DNA of 64,000 nt from Sporosarcina sp. FSL W8-0480 (GTDB taxonomy: Bacteria; Bacillota; Bacilli; Bacillales_A; Planococcaceae): positions 3,045,501 through 3,109,500 of the forward strand of contig NZ_CP150166.1 of the NCBI RefSeq assembly GCF_037963765.1, in the 5' to 3' direction. The notes beneath the pieces were generated by a model. The model was not told the DNA's origin and did no database searches. It was given only the letters and a program-made list of their open reading frames with translations. Positions 11,701 through 25,200 of the stretch are shown here, one piece after another (within the stretch, counting starts at the first letter, position 1; every line of letters begins with the position of its first letter). Both the position numbers and the translations under genes were made by a program.

Positions 11701-13190
11701 TCTTCGTAGACGAGTGCGATGTTGTCAGGTGTTTTAACAACTTGCCTTTCAAAATGCTCAATTATCGTTTCGCTTGAATACAACTCATCTAAAGATTCAC
11801 TTTGGTTGAATTGCTTTACAACCATTTCCTGTTCGTTTTCATCGATTAAGTTCAGATGGCCGATAGCCTTGCCCGGATTGTTTATCATTTCTAAGATTAA
11901 ATGATCAAGTCTCTCTAATATAAGTTTTATCTCGTATTCCGAAAACTTCTTAGTATCGTATAAAATATCGAACACTATACGATCTTGCGCATCTACACCT
12001 ATACAAATATCGTAGTTAGTTTCTTCTCTCCCAGATTCCCCGACAATTTCAAAATCAAATGATGTGTCCAGCTCTGAATTTGAGACATAATAGTTTTCAA
12101 ATACAAATAAGGTATCGAAAAGTTGTCCTTGTATGGGACTTTGTTTTTGGATTTCACTGAGGGCAAAATATTCATACGCTTGGCTTGCTATAGCTTGATT
12201 ATCCATATCCTTTAATAGGTCCAATACCGTTGTGTCCCTCTCGCATCGGATACGGACTGGAATCGTATTTATAAATAACCCGATTGCACGCTCAATGTTT
12301 TTAACCCTGCCATCTCGCCCCGAAACGACTTTCCCAAATACAACATCATTGCTATTATTATATTTTTGCAGCAAAATACCCCAAGCGGTTTCTACGATTC
12401 GATTTAATGTCATCCTATGACTCTTTGCGAACTCTTTAACTTTCTCGCTACTTTCAAGAGTCATTGAATGGATTACACAGTTCCCCTCAGAAGGGGCTGG
12501 CTTATCCTCTAAGGGGATAATGCCAGCAACAGTATCATAGTCGACTAAAAGATTTCTCCAATATTCTTCCGCCTGATTATGGTCTTGAGCTTGCAACCAT
12601 TTTATAAAGTCGCCATAAGAACCAACTTCGGCTTTTTCTACAGCAACTTTTTCCTTTAAATCGTTGTAATGCAATCCTTCTTCAAGCAATTCATAGAGCC
12701 TAAAGAAATCACCTATGATAATCGAATTACACCAACCATCTATAAGAATATGATGGGCGCTCCATAGTATAATCCACTCATCACTGCTTGCCTCTATAAG
12801 GGTTACACGGAGTAAGCTATCGCTTTCGAGATTGAAATCCCTTTCAATGTCTGCAGCTTTAATGGATTTTATTAACTCTGTTCTTTTATCTAAAGGTTGG
12901 TCTTTAATGACTTCTTTTTGAATTTCAATTTCCCTATCTTTCAACACTACTTGCCAGGGCTTACCGGTAGACTTTGCTATAACAATCGCCGTTCGTAAGG
13001 TGTCATATTTTATAGAAAGGAGAGAAATAGCTTGTCTAATGTACGTCTCATTGACCTTCCCCTTTAATGTAAATGCATTTTGGATAAAGTAACTGGAGTT
13101 CTCGGGATCTCTCAGTTTCTCAAATAATATGCCCTCTTGAAGGGGAGATAATTGATAGATGCTTTGAATGTTCTTTTTATTAGTCATCAT
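8736..13190 (-). CDS. NRPS, 1 module with terminal condensation-like domain: C-A-T-C*
   Basis: A 1484-aa synthetase. The N-terminal C domain opens with YQLSPLQEGILF and has HHILIDGWC, like tyrocidine TycB1, which accepts a D-residue donor. The A domain (about 440-960) has an unusual FGSTEQT variant of core A5 and a pocket code D-T-E-S-L-G-T-V-C; an acidic third position suggests a basic substrate, but I cannot name it. The T domain has Ser1002 in GGDSIKAI, the form normally followed by an epimerisation domain. Instead, after a ~60-residue linker, about residues 1110-1484 form a shortened C/E-superfamily domain with HHALWDM at 1216-1222 and HGRNASNSRTLGLF further on. There is no thioesterase or reductase. 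The last domain may release or cyclise the chain, or may be a degenerate E domain. The A domain is nearly identical to A domain 3 of the 4600-aa NRPS. The start lies 21 bp after that gene. Confidence 0.92.
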   Translation of the reverse strand: MMTNKKNIQSIYQLSPLQEGILFEKLRDPENSSYFIQNAFTLKGKVNETYIRQAISLLSIKYDTLRTAIVIAKSTGKPWQVVLKDREIEIQKEVIKDQPLDKRTELIKSIKAADIERDFNLESDSLLRVTLIEASSDEWIILWSAHHILIDGWCNSIIIGDFFRLYELLEEGLHYNDLKEKVAVEKAEVGSYGDFIKWLQAQDHNQAEEYWRNLLVDYDTVAGIIPLEDKPAPSEGNCVIHSMTLESSEKVKEFAKSHRMTLNRIVETAWGILLQKYNNSNDVVFGKVVSGRDGRVKNIERAIGLFINTIPVRIRCERDTTVLDLLKDMDNQAIASQAYEYFALSEIQKQSPIQGQLFDTLFVFENYYVSNSELDTSFDFEIVGESGREETNYDICIGVDAQDRIVFDILYDTKKFSEYEIKLILERLDHLILEMINNPGKAIGHLNLIDENEQEMVVKQFNQSESLDELYSSETIIEHFERQVVKTPDNIALVYEDEELTYDELNRKANSLSHKLRELGVGRNDIVAILSERNLEMMIGIYGVMKSGGAYGPIDISFPKDRINFILNDYSPKVILLGKGVDAPEGDYVCLHLFSEDAYSGCEENPVKINEKEDLIYLTSTSGTSGKPKSVMVEHAGATSYVRSFADEFNISEETVALQHTAYNFDTIVEEVYPVHIRGGKVVLYNEERITDINKACDYMDEHEVTLISCSTLLLKEFNQGRIPKTVNLYLNGGDTLKYSYIDNLLEHANVGNTFGSTEQTVCAAFYHVPKDQTGTIQAGKPIVGRTAYICQDEQICGIGIPGELCITGSGVSRGYLNSEELTKEKFVDNPFGEGKMYRSGDLVRWLPDGNIEYLGRIDNQVKIRGYRVELQEIEEVFNKQAGIKETVVIAKEIDEGNQALCAYVVMDEENATDIVTVKAGVRKELPEYMIPAYVMEIAEIPLTVNGKIDKKALPAIELERHVEYIAPRNSVEETLCKLFEEVLGIDQVGIKDNFFELGGDSIKAIRFTTLCRNVDYALSIKKLMKNGTVLELAKALMDEGQEDGHEKVDYSSELDINKKIADAKIHYKDFLEELDSYGDSIVRGNSVGEYEPSLSQQIFLEDTIGGGSSGRFILEGEYTVSELERAILRVIAEQSVLRTRYDQEKNLFIESEISTNHRIPVVDISGSNQKDTQVVYSLVEKFGLDTKNLFEGPLLNKICIIKATHNKYVVYIFIHHALWDMTSSSIFERRINQLLKEPELIHRKIEDHFYSQHVKNETAVKGSSELKFNEFVNAAQNMDLLYKNKSKMTVFKKKFDESNVDHTVMTNQLLATLSLLEAIILQEETMKAVDKIPVIILHHGRNASNSRTLGLFQEAKLFTIDLAERNRFEKISELLANSPELCLGIRDLNREQENWLIENGSKIPSVNAVTSYGDDSGITAESTLDMNARKIIDTSSGKLPINVRCQFTDDGVVIVATGFENREEQVMEAMDKIILHGYRMVEV

Positions 13191-13211
13191 TTATCTCCTT
13201 TCATATAACGT

Positions 13212-16200
13212 TTAACTAAAGATATTCAGAATATCTTCCAATTCTTCAACTCCCATATCTACGGCATCAAAATCGGAAGGAGTAGCCACTACTTCTTTTT
13301 GAGTAATACAGTGCTCAATCACTTCAAGTAATGATTCCGTATAGAGTTTACAAAATGCCTCCATACTTTCTTTTGTAAATTTATTTTCCTTATAACTTAT
13401 ATATCCATATAGTTTTTCATCACTTTTTTGGATGTCAATGCTAATGTCATAAGGCAATTCATTTCTTTCATCACTTGTTACCCCAGGACTAATCGAAGAC
13501 ATTTCAAATTCGTGTTCTTTATCATCATTCATCACAAGATCCATATCGCCCATATAGTTAAATGCTATAGATGAATTTAAATTTCTCTCTGTCGGTTTTT
13601 GTTGTTTCCACAATGAATATCCAATCCCTAAGTTCGGAACCTTTCTTAACATTTCTTTCGTTTCGACTATACTTTCCTTCATAGTGTCAAAACTTCTTAA
13701 ATGGACTGGATAGATACTTGTGAACCATCCAATTGTTCGATCCAAATGGATATTGGACACTACATCGTTTCTTCCATGACTCTCCAAATCTACCGTAACT
13801 TCATCCACGCCCTTCCACTTTTTAAGCGCTACCATTAATGAAGTTATTAGGAGATCATTTACATCTGTGCCGTAAGCATTGAATGATTCATAAATAAGCT
13901 TCTTTGTCGTTTCAGAATCGAGTGTAAAGCTTTCATATCCAAGCCCGTTGAAGGATAAATTTGTTTCACTCTCTAATTGACCTGCAGGAATATGACTATA
14001 CACCTTTTCCCAATAGTTGCTTTCCCCAATGAAGGATGTGCTGTTCAAGTATTCTTTTAGAGCATTTGTCCATTGCTTATAGGATGCGGTTTTATTAGGC
14101 AAGACGATTGCCTCATTTTCAACTGCCTGGCCATAAGCTGTTGCAAAATCCTCCAATAGAATCCTCCAAGATACACCGTCAATAATAAAGTGGTGAATGG
14201 CTATCATTAAATAATCGCAGTCTTTTGTTTTAAACAATGCTGCCTTCACTAATGGACCATGCTCCAAATCCATCGTTCTCTGAATCATAGTACTTTCCTC
14301 TTCAATTCTTCTTTCGAGATTTACCCAATTCGTGCAGTCGAATTCTTGAAGAATAAATTTTCTATTCATTTCCGATGGCAATATGACTTGATGATCATCC
14401 TTTAAAACAACTCTAAGCATGTCATGGGTTTTTAGGAGTACATCCAACACATCCCGTATCGCGAATGCAGATAAGGCAGTTTTACTTTTCAACATGACAG
14501 CTTGGTTATAGTGATTTCGGTTCATAAGGTTCCATTCAATAAATCTCTTCTGTATCGGAGACAAATCGATCTCCCCGTTTACCTCTCCTTGCTCATAATG
14601 GACTGTGATTTCTTTTACTTCACTGACAATACTCTCTACACTTTGCAATCTCATAATGTCAGCGATAGTTATTTCGTAGCCAAATTCCCTAACTTTCGGC
14701 ACTACCCTAATAGCCTTTATTGAATCTCCGCCAAGCTCGAAGAAATTATCCGTAACGCCAACTTGTTCAATATCCAAGACCTCTTCGAATATGCTGCATA
14801 GCATTTCTTCAACAGGAGTTCTTGGCGCAACATACTCATCCTGTCTTTCATATTCGATTTCCGACAAGGAATCCTTATCGATCTTCCCATTTATCGTCAA
14901 TGGGATTTCGTCAATTTCCATCACAAAGGAAGGTATCATGTAACTTGGCAATTCTTTACGTAGCTCGCCTTTTACTTCAGAAAGATCGATTTTCAGTCCG
15001 TTTTTGGGTACGACGAAAGCTGATAGGGTCTTATCCCCTCTATATTCTTTAGCGATGACAACTGCGTCTTGGATCCCCTCTTGCTTCCTAAGGGCATCTT
15101 CGATTTCTCCCGGTTCGATTCGATAACCACGGATACTTGTCTGTTCATCAATTCTTCCGAGATACTCCAGTTCGCCATTCGGGAGCCATCTTGCTAAATC
15201 ACCCGTTCGATAAAGTATCCCTTTTCCAAATGGATTTTCCACAAACTTCTCTTTCGTCAACTCTTCCTGATTGAAATAGCCTTCACTTACTCCTGCACCT
15301 GCAATGCATAGCTCTCCCGGGACATTAATGGCACAGAGCTTGTCCTGATCCATAATATAGATCTGGGTATTGTTGATAGCTTTACCGATTGACACTGCAG
15401 TACCTTGGCCTAATCCTGAATAGACATAATCGCAACAGCCGACTGTCGCTTCTGTCGGTCCGTATTCATTGTGGATTTTTATATGGCTTCCGAACTTGTC
15501 CAATATATCTTGCGCAAGTTGTACGCTGAGTTCTTCCCCACCTACGATTAATGTGTTCAGTTTCCTTAATTGTTTTGGCTGTTCTTGTATGGCCATCTGT
15601 AAATGCGATGGCGTCATTTTTGCGAAGCTGTATTTGTCATCTTGGAATATTTCTTTTATTGTCTTTTCTACGTCTTGTTGCTGGATGACTAATTTACCTC
15701 CCGTACATAAAGGAAGGAATAATGTAGTCACCGTCAGGTCGAAACCGACACTCGTAAACAACGGCGCACAAACTTCATCAGTGACATACGAGCCTTTCCC
15801 ATACTGCAAGTAGTTGTATAGATTACTATGCTTGACCATGACGCCTTTCGGTTTTCCGGTAGTTCCCGACGTGTACATGATATAGACAAGATCATTTTCA
15901 TGATGAAGCCTTGGTGGATTAGCTACTTGATGGCCCGACACAGTAAATTCTTCATCCAAGTTAAGGATTGTTGAATTGACTGTTCCAAGTTCTCGAAGGG
16001 ACGACAGTTCAGAGTCGCCTACAAGGATGACCTTTGGCGCCGAATCGTCTACAACATATTTCTTCCGCTCCAATGGATAGTCCGGATCGATTGGAATATA
16101 GCTGCCCCCCGCCTTTATGACAGCATAGATTCCTACTATCATTGCGGCACTTCTGTTTGTTAAGATAGCGACCCGTTCTCCCGGTTTAATGCCTAAGTCG

Positions 16201-19200
16201 ACAAGTTTATTCGCAAGATGATTGATCTTATTATTCAATTCGCTATAGCTCAATTCGTTCTTACCATCTACAAGAGCAATTTTTTCCGGATTCACCTCCA
16301 CAGCCTCTTCAAATAGTTCTTTTACTGTTTGCTGTGTATCGATGATTTTCTCGGTATTGTTGAAATCCTTGAGCATATTCAATGTTGCCGCCTCATCGAA
16401 AAGAGCAACTTCCCCAATCGTTTTTTCAGGATTGGCAATGATTTCATTGAGTATATGGAAATAATGTTCAACAAGAATTTTCATGCTTGATTTGTTGAAT
16501 ATTGCTTCGCTATAGATTAAATCAAGATGGTAGTGTCCATCGCCATATTCCATTTGGAAATCCAAGTCGAATTTCGCAACTGGTTTTTGACTGACCGTCC
16601 CGAGTGTGAAATCTTTCGTTCCGAAAATTACCTCTTCATTGTTTTGAAGCGTGAACATAATATCAAAGATCGGATTTCTGCTGAAGTCACGATTGGTTAC
16701 AGTTCTTTCAACCAAGTCTTCAAATGGATATTCCTGATGTTCGTATGAGCTCAAGGAATGTTCTTTGATTTCATCTAATAAGACTTTGATCGATTTATCT
16801 TTTTCCGGATAGCCTCTCATCGCAAGTGTATTTACAAACATCCCGACGATATTGGCAGTATCCGGATGAGTTCTTCCAGATATCGGACTTCCTATCACTA
16901 CATCCTCTTGTCGGCTGTATTTGCTGATGCAAACCATCAAGGCTCCTAACATGACCATATAATCCGTATAGCCTTCTCTTCGCGCAAACATTTTCAATTC
17001 TTCCGTGACTTCTTTGGCTAACTGTTTTTTGACACGATCCCCTTTGAAGCTCTGCAGCTGTGGCCGTTTGGCATCAAGAGGGAAATCCAAGACAGGTGGC
17101 TTTTCCTTATGAGTGCTTAACCAGTAGTTCTGTTGTTCAGCGAGGTCCCTGTTTAACATCCATTCACTGTAATCTTTGTAGTGGACGTTTAGGGAAGGAA
17201 GTTCATTCCCTTCGTAAAGCTGACAGAACTCCTGGATCAAAATGTTCATGCTCATACCATCAGAGATAATATGATGCTTATCAAAGAGGAGATACCCTTG
17301 GTCATCTTCTGTCTTGATAATCTTCACTCTTAGCAAAGGTGCTTTACTGAGATCGAAAGGACGTACGAACTCCTCTAAATAGACTTCCGAAGGTAAATTT
17401 GCGTCTCTTTCCTCTATATCAACTTCGATGGCAGCCTCAGCAGCAATCTTCTGCACAGCTACTTCCTCTTCAAAGTGGAAACTCGTTCTTAGCGATTCAT
17501 GCCTTTGGACCAACCGATCCAATACGTTCTGAACCTTTTCCACATCTACTTTCCCTGTATACGATAAGCAAATTGGCATATTGTAGCCGATTTCGGATTC
17601 ATTCATTTGATTGAGCAAGAAAAGACGTTTCTGTGCTGATGACATCGGATAAGTTTCCTTATTCCCTGCTTTTGGAATCGGTTCGTAATTCCCTGCTTCC
17701 ATCTCTTCGATATGCTTGGAAAGTGATTCCGGAGTAGGGTATTCAAATAGATATTTAATACCTATACGTTTATTCAGTTTTTCCTCTAACTGATTGACAA
17801 CGTTCATGGCTCGTAAACTATGACCGCCAAGTTCGAAGAAATTATCCGTTACACCCACTTGTGGAATGCCTAAGACTTTTTCAAATATCTTACAAACCGC
17901 TTCTTCAACAGGATTTTTAGGCGCAATATATTCTTCGTGCCTTACCCATTCAATGTCCGGCAACGCTTTTTTGTCCGTTTTCCCGTTTACCGTCAATGGG
18001 ATTTCTTCTATTGCCATAATGTAAGCCGGGATCATGTATTCAGGTAATTCATTTCGTACACCTGCTTTTACAGAGGCTATATCCGTCGCGTTTTCTTCTT
18101 CCATCACGACATAAGCGAAAAGGGCTTGATCTCCTTCGCCTATTTCTTTGGCGATGACGACTGTTTCCTTTATGCCTTGTTGTTTGTTGAAGACTTCCTC
18201 TATTTCCTGCAGTTCAACACGATAACCTCGAATCTTCACTTGCTGATCGATTCTACCCAAGTACTCGATATTTCCGTCCGGGAGCCATCTCACGAGATCT
18301 CCGCTTCGATACATTTTCCCTTCACCAAAAGGATTATCGACAAACTTCTCCTTTGTCAGTTCCTCACTGTTTAAATAGCCTCTACTGACGCCGGAACCTG
18401 TTATGCATAATTCTCCCGGAACCCCAATTCCGCATAGTTGCTCTCCTTGGAGAATATATGCATTCCGCCCTACTATCGGCTTGCCGGCAGGGATGGTGCT
18501 TGTTTGATTTTTAGGCACTTGATAAAAAGCAGCACATACCGTTTCTTCCGTAGAACCGAATGTATTTCCGACATTGGAATGTTTCAATAAATTATCGATA
18601 TAGCTGTATTTGAGTGTATCTCCGCCATTTAAATAGAGATTTACAGTTTTAGGAATTCGGCCTTGATTGAACTCCTTCAATAACAGAGTCGAACAGCTGA
18701 TTAATGTCACTTCATGCCCGTCCATATAATCACATGCTTTATTTATATCCGTGATTCGTTCTTCATTATAAAGAACGACTTTTCCACCTCTAATATGGGC
18801 TGGATACACTTCTTCAACGATGGTGTCAAAGTTATAGGCCGTATGCTGCAGCGCTACTGTTTCCTCGGATATGTTAAATTCATCTGCAAAAGATCGGACA
18901 TAAGAGGTGACGCCTGCATGCTCGACCATGACACTTTTTGGTTTTCCACTCGTTCCGGAAGTCGACGTTAAATAGATCAAATCCTCTTTCTCATTGATCT
19001 TTACCGGGTTCTCTTCACAACCGCTATACGCATCTTCGGAAAACAGGTGTAAACAAACATAGTCTCCCTCCGGGGCGTCTACCCCTTTCCCCAAGAGAAT
19101 CACTTTCGGGGAATAGTCGTTTAAGATGAAGTTAATCCGGTCTTTCGGGAAGCTTGTATCAATTGGTCCATAGGCTCCACCGGATTTCATGACGCCATAA

Positions 19201-22200
19201 ATTCCTACCATCATCTCTAAATTTCTTTCAGAAAGTATAGCGACGATGTCATTTCTGCCGACGCCTAATTCCCTTAATTTATGCGATAGTGAATTGGCTT
19301 TTCTATTCAGTTCATCGTAAGTAAGTTCTTCATCTTCAAAGACGAGTGCGATGTTGTCAGGTGTTTTAACAACTTGTCTTTCAAAATGCTCAATTATCGT
19401 TTCACTTGAATACATCTCATCCAAGGATTCACTTTGGTTGAATTGCTTTACAACCATTTCCTGTTCTTTTTCATCGATTAAATTCAAGTGACCGATCACC
19501 TTGCCCGGATTTTTTATTATTTCCTTGATCATAAAACTATAATGCTCAAGGAAATATTCAATACTTTCCGGGGTAAATAGCTCTTTTCCATACGTGCAAT
19601 TTACGATAAACTCGCCATTTTGTTCATATACATCTATGTCTAAATCACATTTAACCGATAGTTCTCCTTCAGTCCAGTTTGAGATCGAAATACCATCAAT
19701 ACTGAACTTCGCTTCTTCGTTGTTTTGAAGAGTAAGCATTATATCAAAGAGCGGATTCCTATTTAGTTCCCGGTTTTCCACCACATTTTCTACAAGCTTT
19801 TCGAATGGATATTCTTGATTTTCATAAGCCGTTAGACAATGTTCTTTGACTTCGTCTAAGAAGTCGTTCGTCAGTTTGTCTTTTTCCGGATATCCTCTCA
19901 TAGCCAATGTGTTGACGAACATGCCTACTATATTTTCAGTGTCCGCATGGGTTCTGCCAGATATCGGACTTCCTATAATAATGTCTTCTTGTCTGCTATA
20001 TTTACTCACGCTTATCATTAAAGCTGAGAGAAAAACCATATAATCTGTATAACCTTTTCTCCTTGAAAAGGACTTTATTTCCTTTGTCATCTCTTTTCCT
20101 ATGGACTTTTTTAAACTTCCTCCTTCGAAAGTTGGAGTCTGTGGCCTGTTGAAGTCCAGCGGAAAGTCTGATGCCAATGGTGCTTTATCGTGAATAGCCA
20201 ACCAATAGTCTTCCTGTTTTTTCAGATCCTTGTTAAGCATCCATTCACTGTAATCTTTATAGTGGATAGTAAGGGCTTGTAGTTCCTTTCCTTCGTAAAA
20301 TTGGCTAAAATCATTCACCATAATATTCATACTCATGCCATCGGAAATAATATGGTGCATATCAAATAGAAGATATCCTTGATTTTGGTTGACTTTAATA
20401 ATCTTTGCCCTTAACAAGGGTGCTTCAGTTAGATCAAATGGACGTACAAAGTCTTTTAAATACACTTCCGGCGAAGCGTCATTGACTCCTTCGGACATTT
20501 CAAGCGGGATTTCACTGTTCAAGCTAATCCGTTGGATAAATTCTCCCTCTTCGTAATGGAAGCTCGTTCGGAATGACTCATGTCTATCCACTAACTTAAT
20601 AAGGGCCTGCTCGACTTTATCTTCGTCAAGTGATCCTTCATAGGTCAGGCAAAGCGGCATATTATAACTTACATCCGCTTTATCCAATTGGTGGATTAAA
20701 AATAGTCTTTGTTGCACGGAGGACATAGGATACGATTCTTTATAAGCCGCTTTCGGAATAGGCTCATAAGCATTCCCTTCAAGTTCCATCACATACTTGG
20801 ACAATAATTCAGGAGTAGGATTTTCAAATATATATTTGAAACCTATACGTTTCTCCATACGTTCCTCAATTAAATTAACGACTCCCATAGCTCGTAAACT
20901 ATGGCCGCCTAATTCAAAGAAATTGTCCGTTACGCCAACTTGTTCAATACTTAAAACCTCTTCGAATATGCTGCAGAGCATTTCTTCAACAGGATTTCTT
21001 GGAGCAACATACTCATCCTGTCTTTCGTATTCGATTTCTTGTAAAGCATTTTTATCGACTTTCCCATTAATCGTTAATGGGATTTCTTCGATTTCCGCGA
21101 CAAAGGAAGGAATCATAAAGCTTGGCAATTCTTTTCGTAAATCGCGTTTGACTTTGGTGAGATCCAGTCCTATTCCATTCTTCGGTACGACGAATGCCGT
21201 AAGAAGCTTGTCTTCTCCAGTTTCTTTCACGATTACGACTGCGTCTTTTATCCCCTCTTGCCGCCCTAAAACTTCTTCGATTTCTCCAGGCTCAATTCGA
21301 TACCCCCGGATGCTTGTTTGTTCATCAATTCTGCCAAGGTACTCCAATTGACCGTTCGGCAGCCATCTTGCTAAATCGCCCGTTCGATAGAGAACTCCTT
21401 CTCCAAACGGATTTTGCACGAACTTTTCTTTCGTCAGCTCTTCTTGATTGAAATAGCCCGCGCTTACCCCTGCTCCTGCTATACAAAGTTCTCCCGGAAC
21501 ATTTATGGAACAGAGCTTGTCCTGATCCATAATATAGATTTTGGTATTGTCGATTGCCTTACCGATTGATACAGCCGTTCCTTGTACCGATCCTTTGTTT
21601 GATCCCGTATAGACATAATCGCAACAACCAACTGTCGCTTCTGTCGGCCCGTATTCATTGTGGATTTTTATATGGCTTCCGAACTTGTCCAAGATTTCTT
21701 GTGTAAGTTGAACGCTCAGTTCTTCTCCACCCACAATTAACGTGTTTAGTTTCTTGAGCTGTTTTGGTTGCTCTTGGATGGCCATCTTTAAATGTGATGG
21801 CGTCATTTTCGCAAAGCTGTATTTGTCCTCATGGAATATCTCTTTTATTGTTTTTTCTACGTCATGATCCTCAATGACTAATTTTCCACCTGTACATAAT
21901 GGAAGGAATAAGGTTGTCACCGTCAGATCGAATCCGAAACTTGTAAACAATGGCGCGCAAACTTCCTCCGTGACATAGGATTTTTTCCCATACTGCAAGT
22001 AGTTGTACAGGTTACTATGCTTCACCATGACGCCTTTCGGTTTGCCGGTCGTTCCGGAAGTGTACATGATATAGACAAGATCATTTTCATGATGAACCCT
22101 TGGTGGATTAGCTACTTGATGGCCTGACGCAGTAAATTCATCATCCAAGTTAAGGATTGTTGAATCGACTGTTCCAAGTTCTCCAAGTGCCGACAGTTCA

Positions 22201-25200
22201 GAGTCGCCTACAAGGATGACCTTTGGCGCGGAATCCTCAATGACATATTTCTTCCGCTCCAATGGGTAATCAGGATCGATTGGAATATAACTTCCTCCAG
22301 CCTTTATGACGGCATAGATTCCTACTATCATTGCGGCGCTTCTGTTCGTCAAGATAGCGACCCGTTCCCCGGGTTGAATGCCTAATTCCCGGAGGTTGTT
22401 TGTCAGGTAATTGATCTTATTATTTAATTCTTCGTAGCTTAATTCGTTCAGCCCATCCACAAGTGCAATTTTTTCCGGGTACTTCTCCACGACTTCCTCA
22501 AACAGTTCTTTTACCGTTTGTTTTGTATCGATCAGATTATCGGTATTGTTAAATTCCATAAGGATGTTCAATGTGTCAGTCTCATTGGAAAGCTTGAGTT
22601 CTCCAATCATTTTGTTAGGACTAACGATGATTTCATTTAGTATATGAAAATAATGTTCTACAAGGATTTCCATGCTTTCTTTATTGAATAATGCTTCGCT
22701 ATAGATCAAATCGAGTTGATAATGTCCGTCGCTATATTTCACATGGAAATCCAAATCAAATTTCACGACTGTTTGATGACCTATAGTACCCAAAGTGAAA
22801 TCCTTTGTTTCGAAAAGCACCTCTTCATTGTTTTGAAGCGTAAACATAATATCGAAAATCGGATTTCTACTGAGATCCCGATTCGTTACGATTCTTTCAA
22901 CCAGATCTTCAAATGGGTATTCCTGATTTTCATAGGAATTCAAAGAGTGTTCTTTAACTTCATCTAAAAAGGCTTTGACGGATTTACCTTTTTCAGGATA
23001 GCCCCTCATTGCAAGAGTGTTTACGAACATTCCGACGATACTAGTAGCATCCGGATGGGTTCTTCCGGAAATCGAGCTTCCAATAATAATATCCTCTTGC
23101 CGGCTGTATTTTCCGACGCATACCATTAAAGCCCCTAACATGACCATATAGTCCGTATAGCCTTCCCTTCGAGCAAAAGCCTTCAATTCTTCCGTAGCAT
23201 TTTTTGAAAGCAATTTTTTAACACTTTTACCTTTAAAGCTCTGAAGTTGAGGCCTTTTGGCATCGAGAGGGAAATCCAAAACAGTTGGCTTTTCCGCATA
23301 AATGTCTAACCAATAGTTCTGTTGACCGTTGAAATCCCTATTCGACATCCATTCACTGTAATCTTTGTATTGGACAGTTAAGGAAGTAAGTTCTTTCCCT
23401 TCGTAAAGCTGACAAAACTCCTTGATCAAAATGTTCATGCTCATGCCGTCCGTAATAATATGATGCATGTCAAATAGAAGATAACCTTCGTCATCTTTGG
23501 TCTTGATGATCTTTATCCTTAACAATGGTGCTTTACTTAGATCAAAAGGACGTACGAATTCCTTCAAATAGACTTCCGATGATGAGCTTGCATCTCGTTC
23601 TTCCCTTTCAACCTTGATGCTTGCCGCGGCAGCAATCCTCTGGACAGCTTCCCCATCTTCAAAGTGAAAACTTGTTCGTAGCGATTCATGTCGTTGTACT
23701 AATTCATTCAATACATTCTGAACCTTTTCTTCATCCATTTTTCCTGTATACGATAAGCATGCCGGCATATTGTAACTGAGTTCGGCTTCATTCATTTGGT
23801 TCAGTAAGAATAGCCGCTTCTGCGCCGATGACATCAAGTATGAATCCTTATGCTCAGCTATCGGGATAGGTTCGTAATTTCCGACTTCCATCTCTTCAAT
23901 ACGCTTGGAGAGCAGTTCCGGAGTAGGACAATCGAATATATGGTTCATTTCAATACGTTTCTTCAACTTTTCCTCTAACAAGAGTACGACATTCATAGCT
24001 CTTAAACTATGTCCGCCTAATTCGAAGAAATTATCCGTTACACTTACTTGTTGAATCCCGAAGACTTCTTCATAGATGTTGCAAATTGTTTCTTCAACAG
24101 GATTTCTTGGGGCAATGTATTCAACAGGTCTTTCCCATTCGATATCCGGCAAAGCCTTTGTATCCATTTTTCCGTTTACGGTCAAGGGAATCTCATTGAT
24201 TGCCATAATATAAGAGGGGATCATGTACTCGGGTAATTCTTTTCGTAAACTTTCTTTTATAACGGCTAAATTCACATCTTCTCCCTCTTCCATCACCACA
24301 TAAGCGAAAAGGGCCTTATCTCCGTCCAATACTTCTTTAGCGATGACAACTGTTTCCTTTACTCCGTCTTGTTTGTTGAAAACTTCCTCTATCTCTTGCA
24401 GCTCAACCCGATAGCCCCTAATTTTCACCTGCTGGTCAATCCTGCCTAAGTATTCGATGTTTCCGTCTGGCAGCCATCTGACCAAATCCCCGCTTCTATA
24501 CATTTTCCCCTCACCAAAGGGGTTGTCGACAAACTTTTCATTTGTAAGTTCATCCCGATTTAAATAGCCCCTACTGACACCGGTGCCTGTAATGCATAAT
24601 TCTCCCGGAATTCCGATACCGCAAAGCTTGTCACTATTCATGACATATACTTGTGTGCCGCTGATTGGCTTTCCGATTGGAATCGTATCGAAATCAGTTG
24701 GTATCTCATAAGTTGTCGTAAATGTCGTATTCTCTGTTGGACCATATCCATTGATGATTTTTACATCCGGATACATAGATTTAAACTTTCTAATATGATT
24801 AACAGATAGTTTTTCTCCACCTACTAACAGATGGTCCAGATTTTCAAACATATCAGCTTTAATATCTAACATTTGATTGAATAAGCTTGATGTCATCCAA
24901 AGGGTATTTATTTTGTTTTCTTTTAGGGATTTTGATAGTTTATTAACATCTGTTAACGTTTCATTCGGTTCTAAATACAAAGTGCCCCCGTTCAGTAAAC
25001 TACCGAAAAATTCAAATGTCGATGCATCAAAGGCAATAGATCCGGTTTGAAGAATCCTTGTATTTTCATTGAAAGCGACGTAGTTTGCATCTTTCACCAA
25101 TCGAATAATACTCTTATGCTCAATGAGACTTCCTTTCGGCTTTCCACTCGTTCCTGAGGTGTACATTATGTACGCAAGGTGAGTACCGTCTACTGTTATG

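Noticed and set aside
20797-21351. 184-residue plus-strand frame inside the 4600-aa NRPS
   Set aside because: It is antisense to conserved A and T domain motifs; composition is that of a shadow frame.
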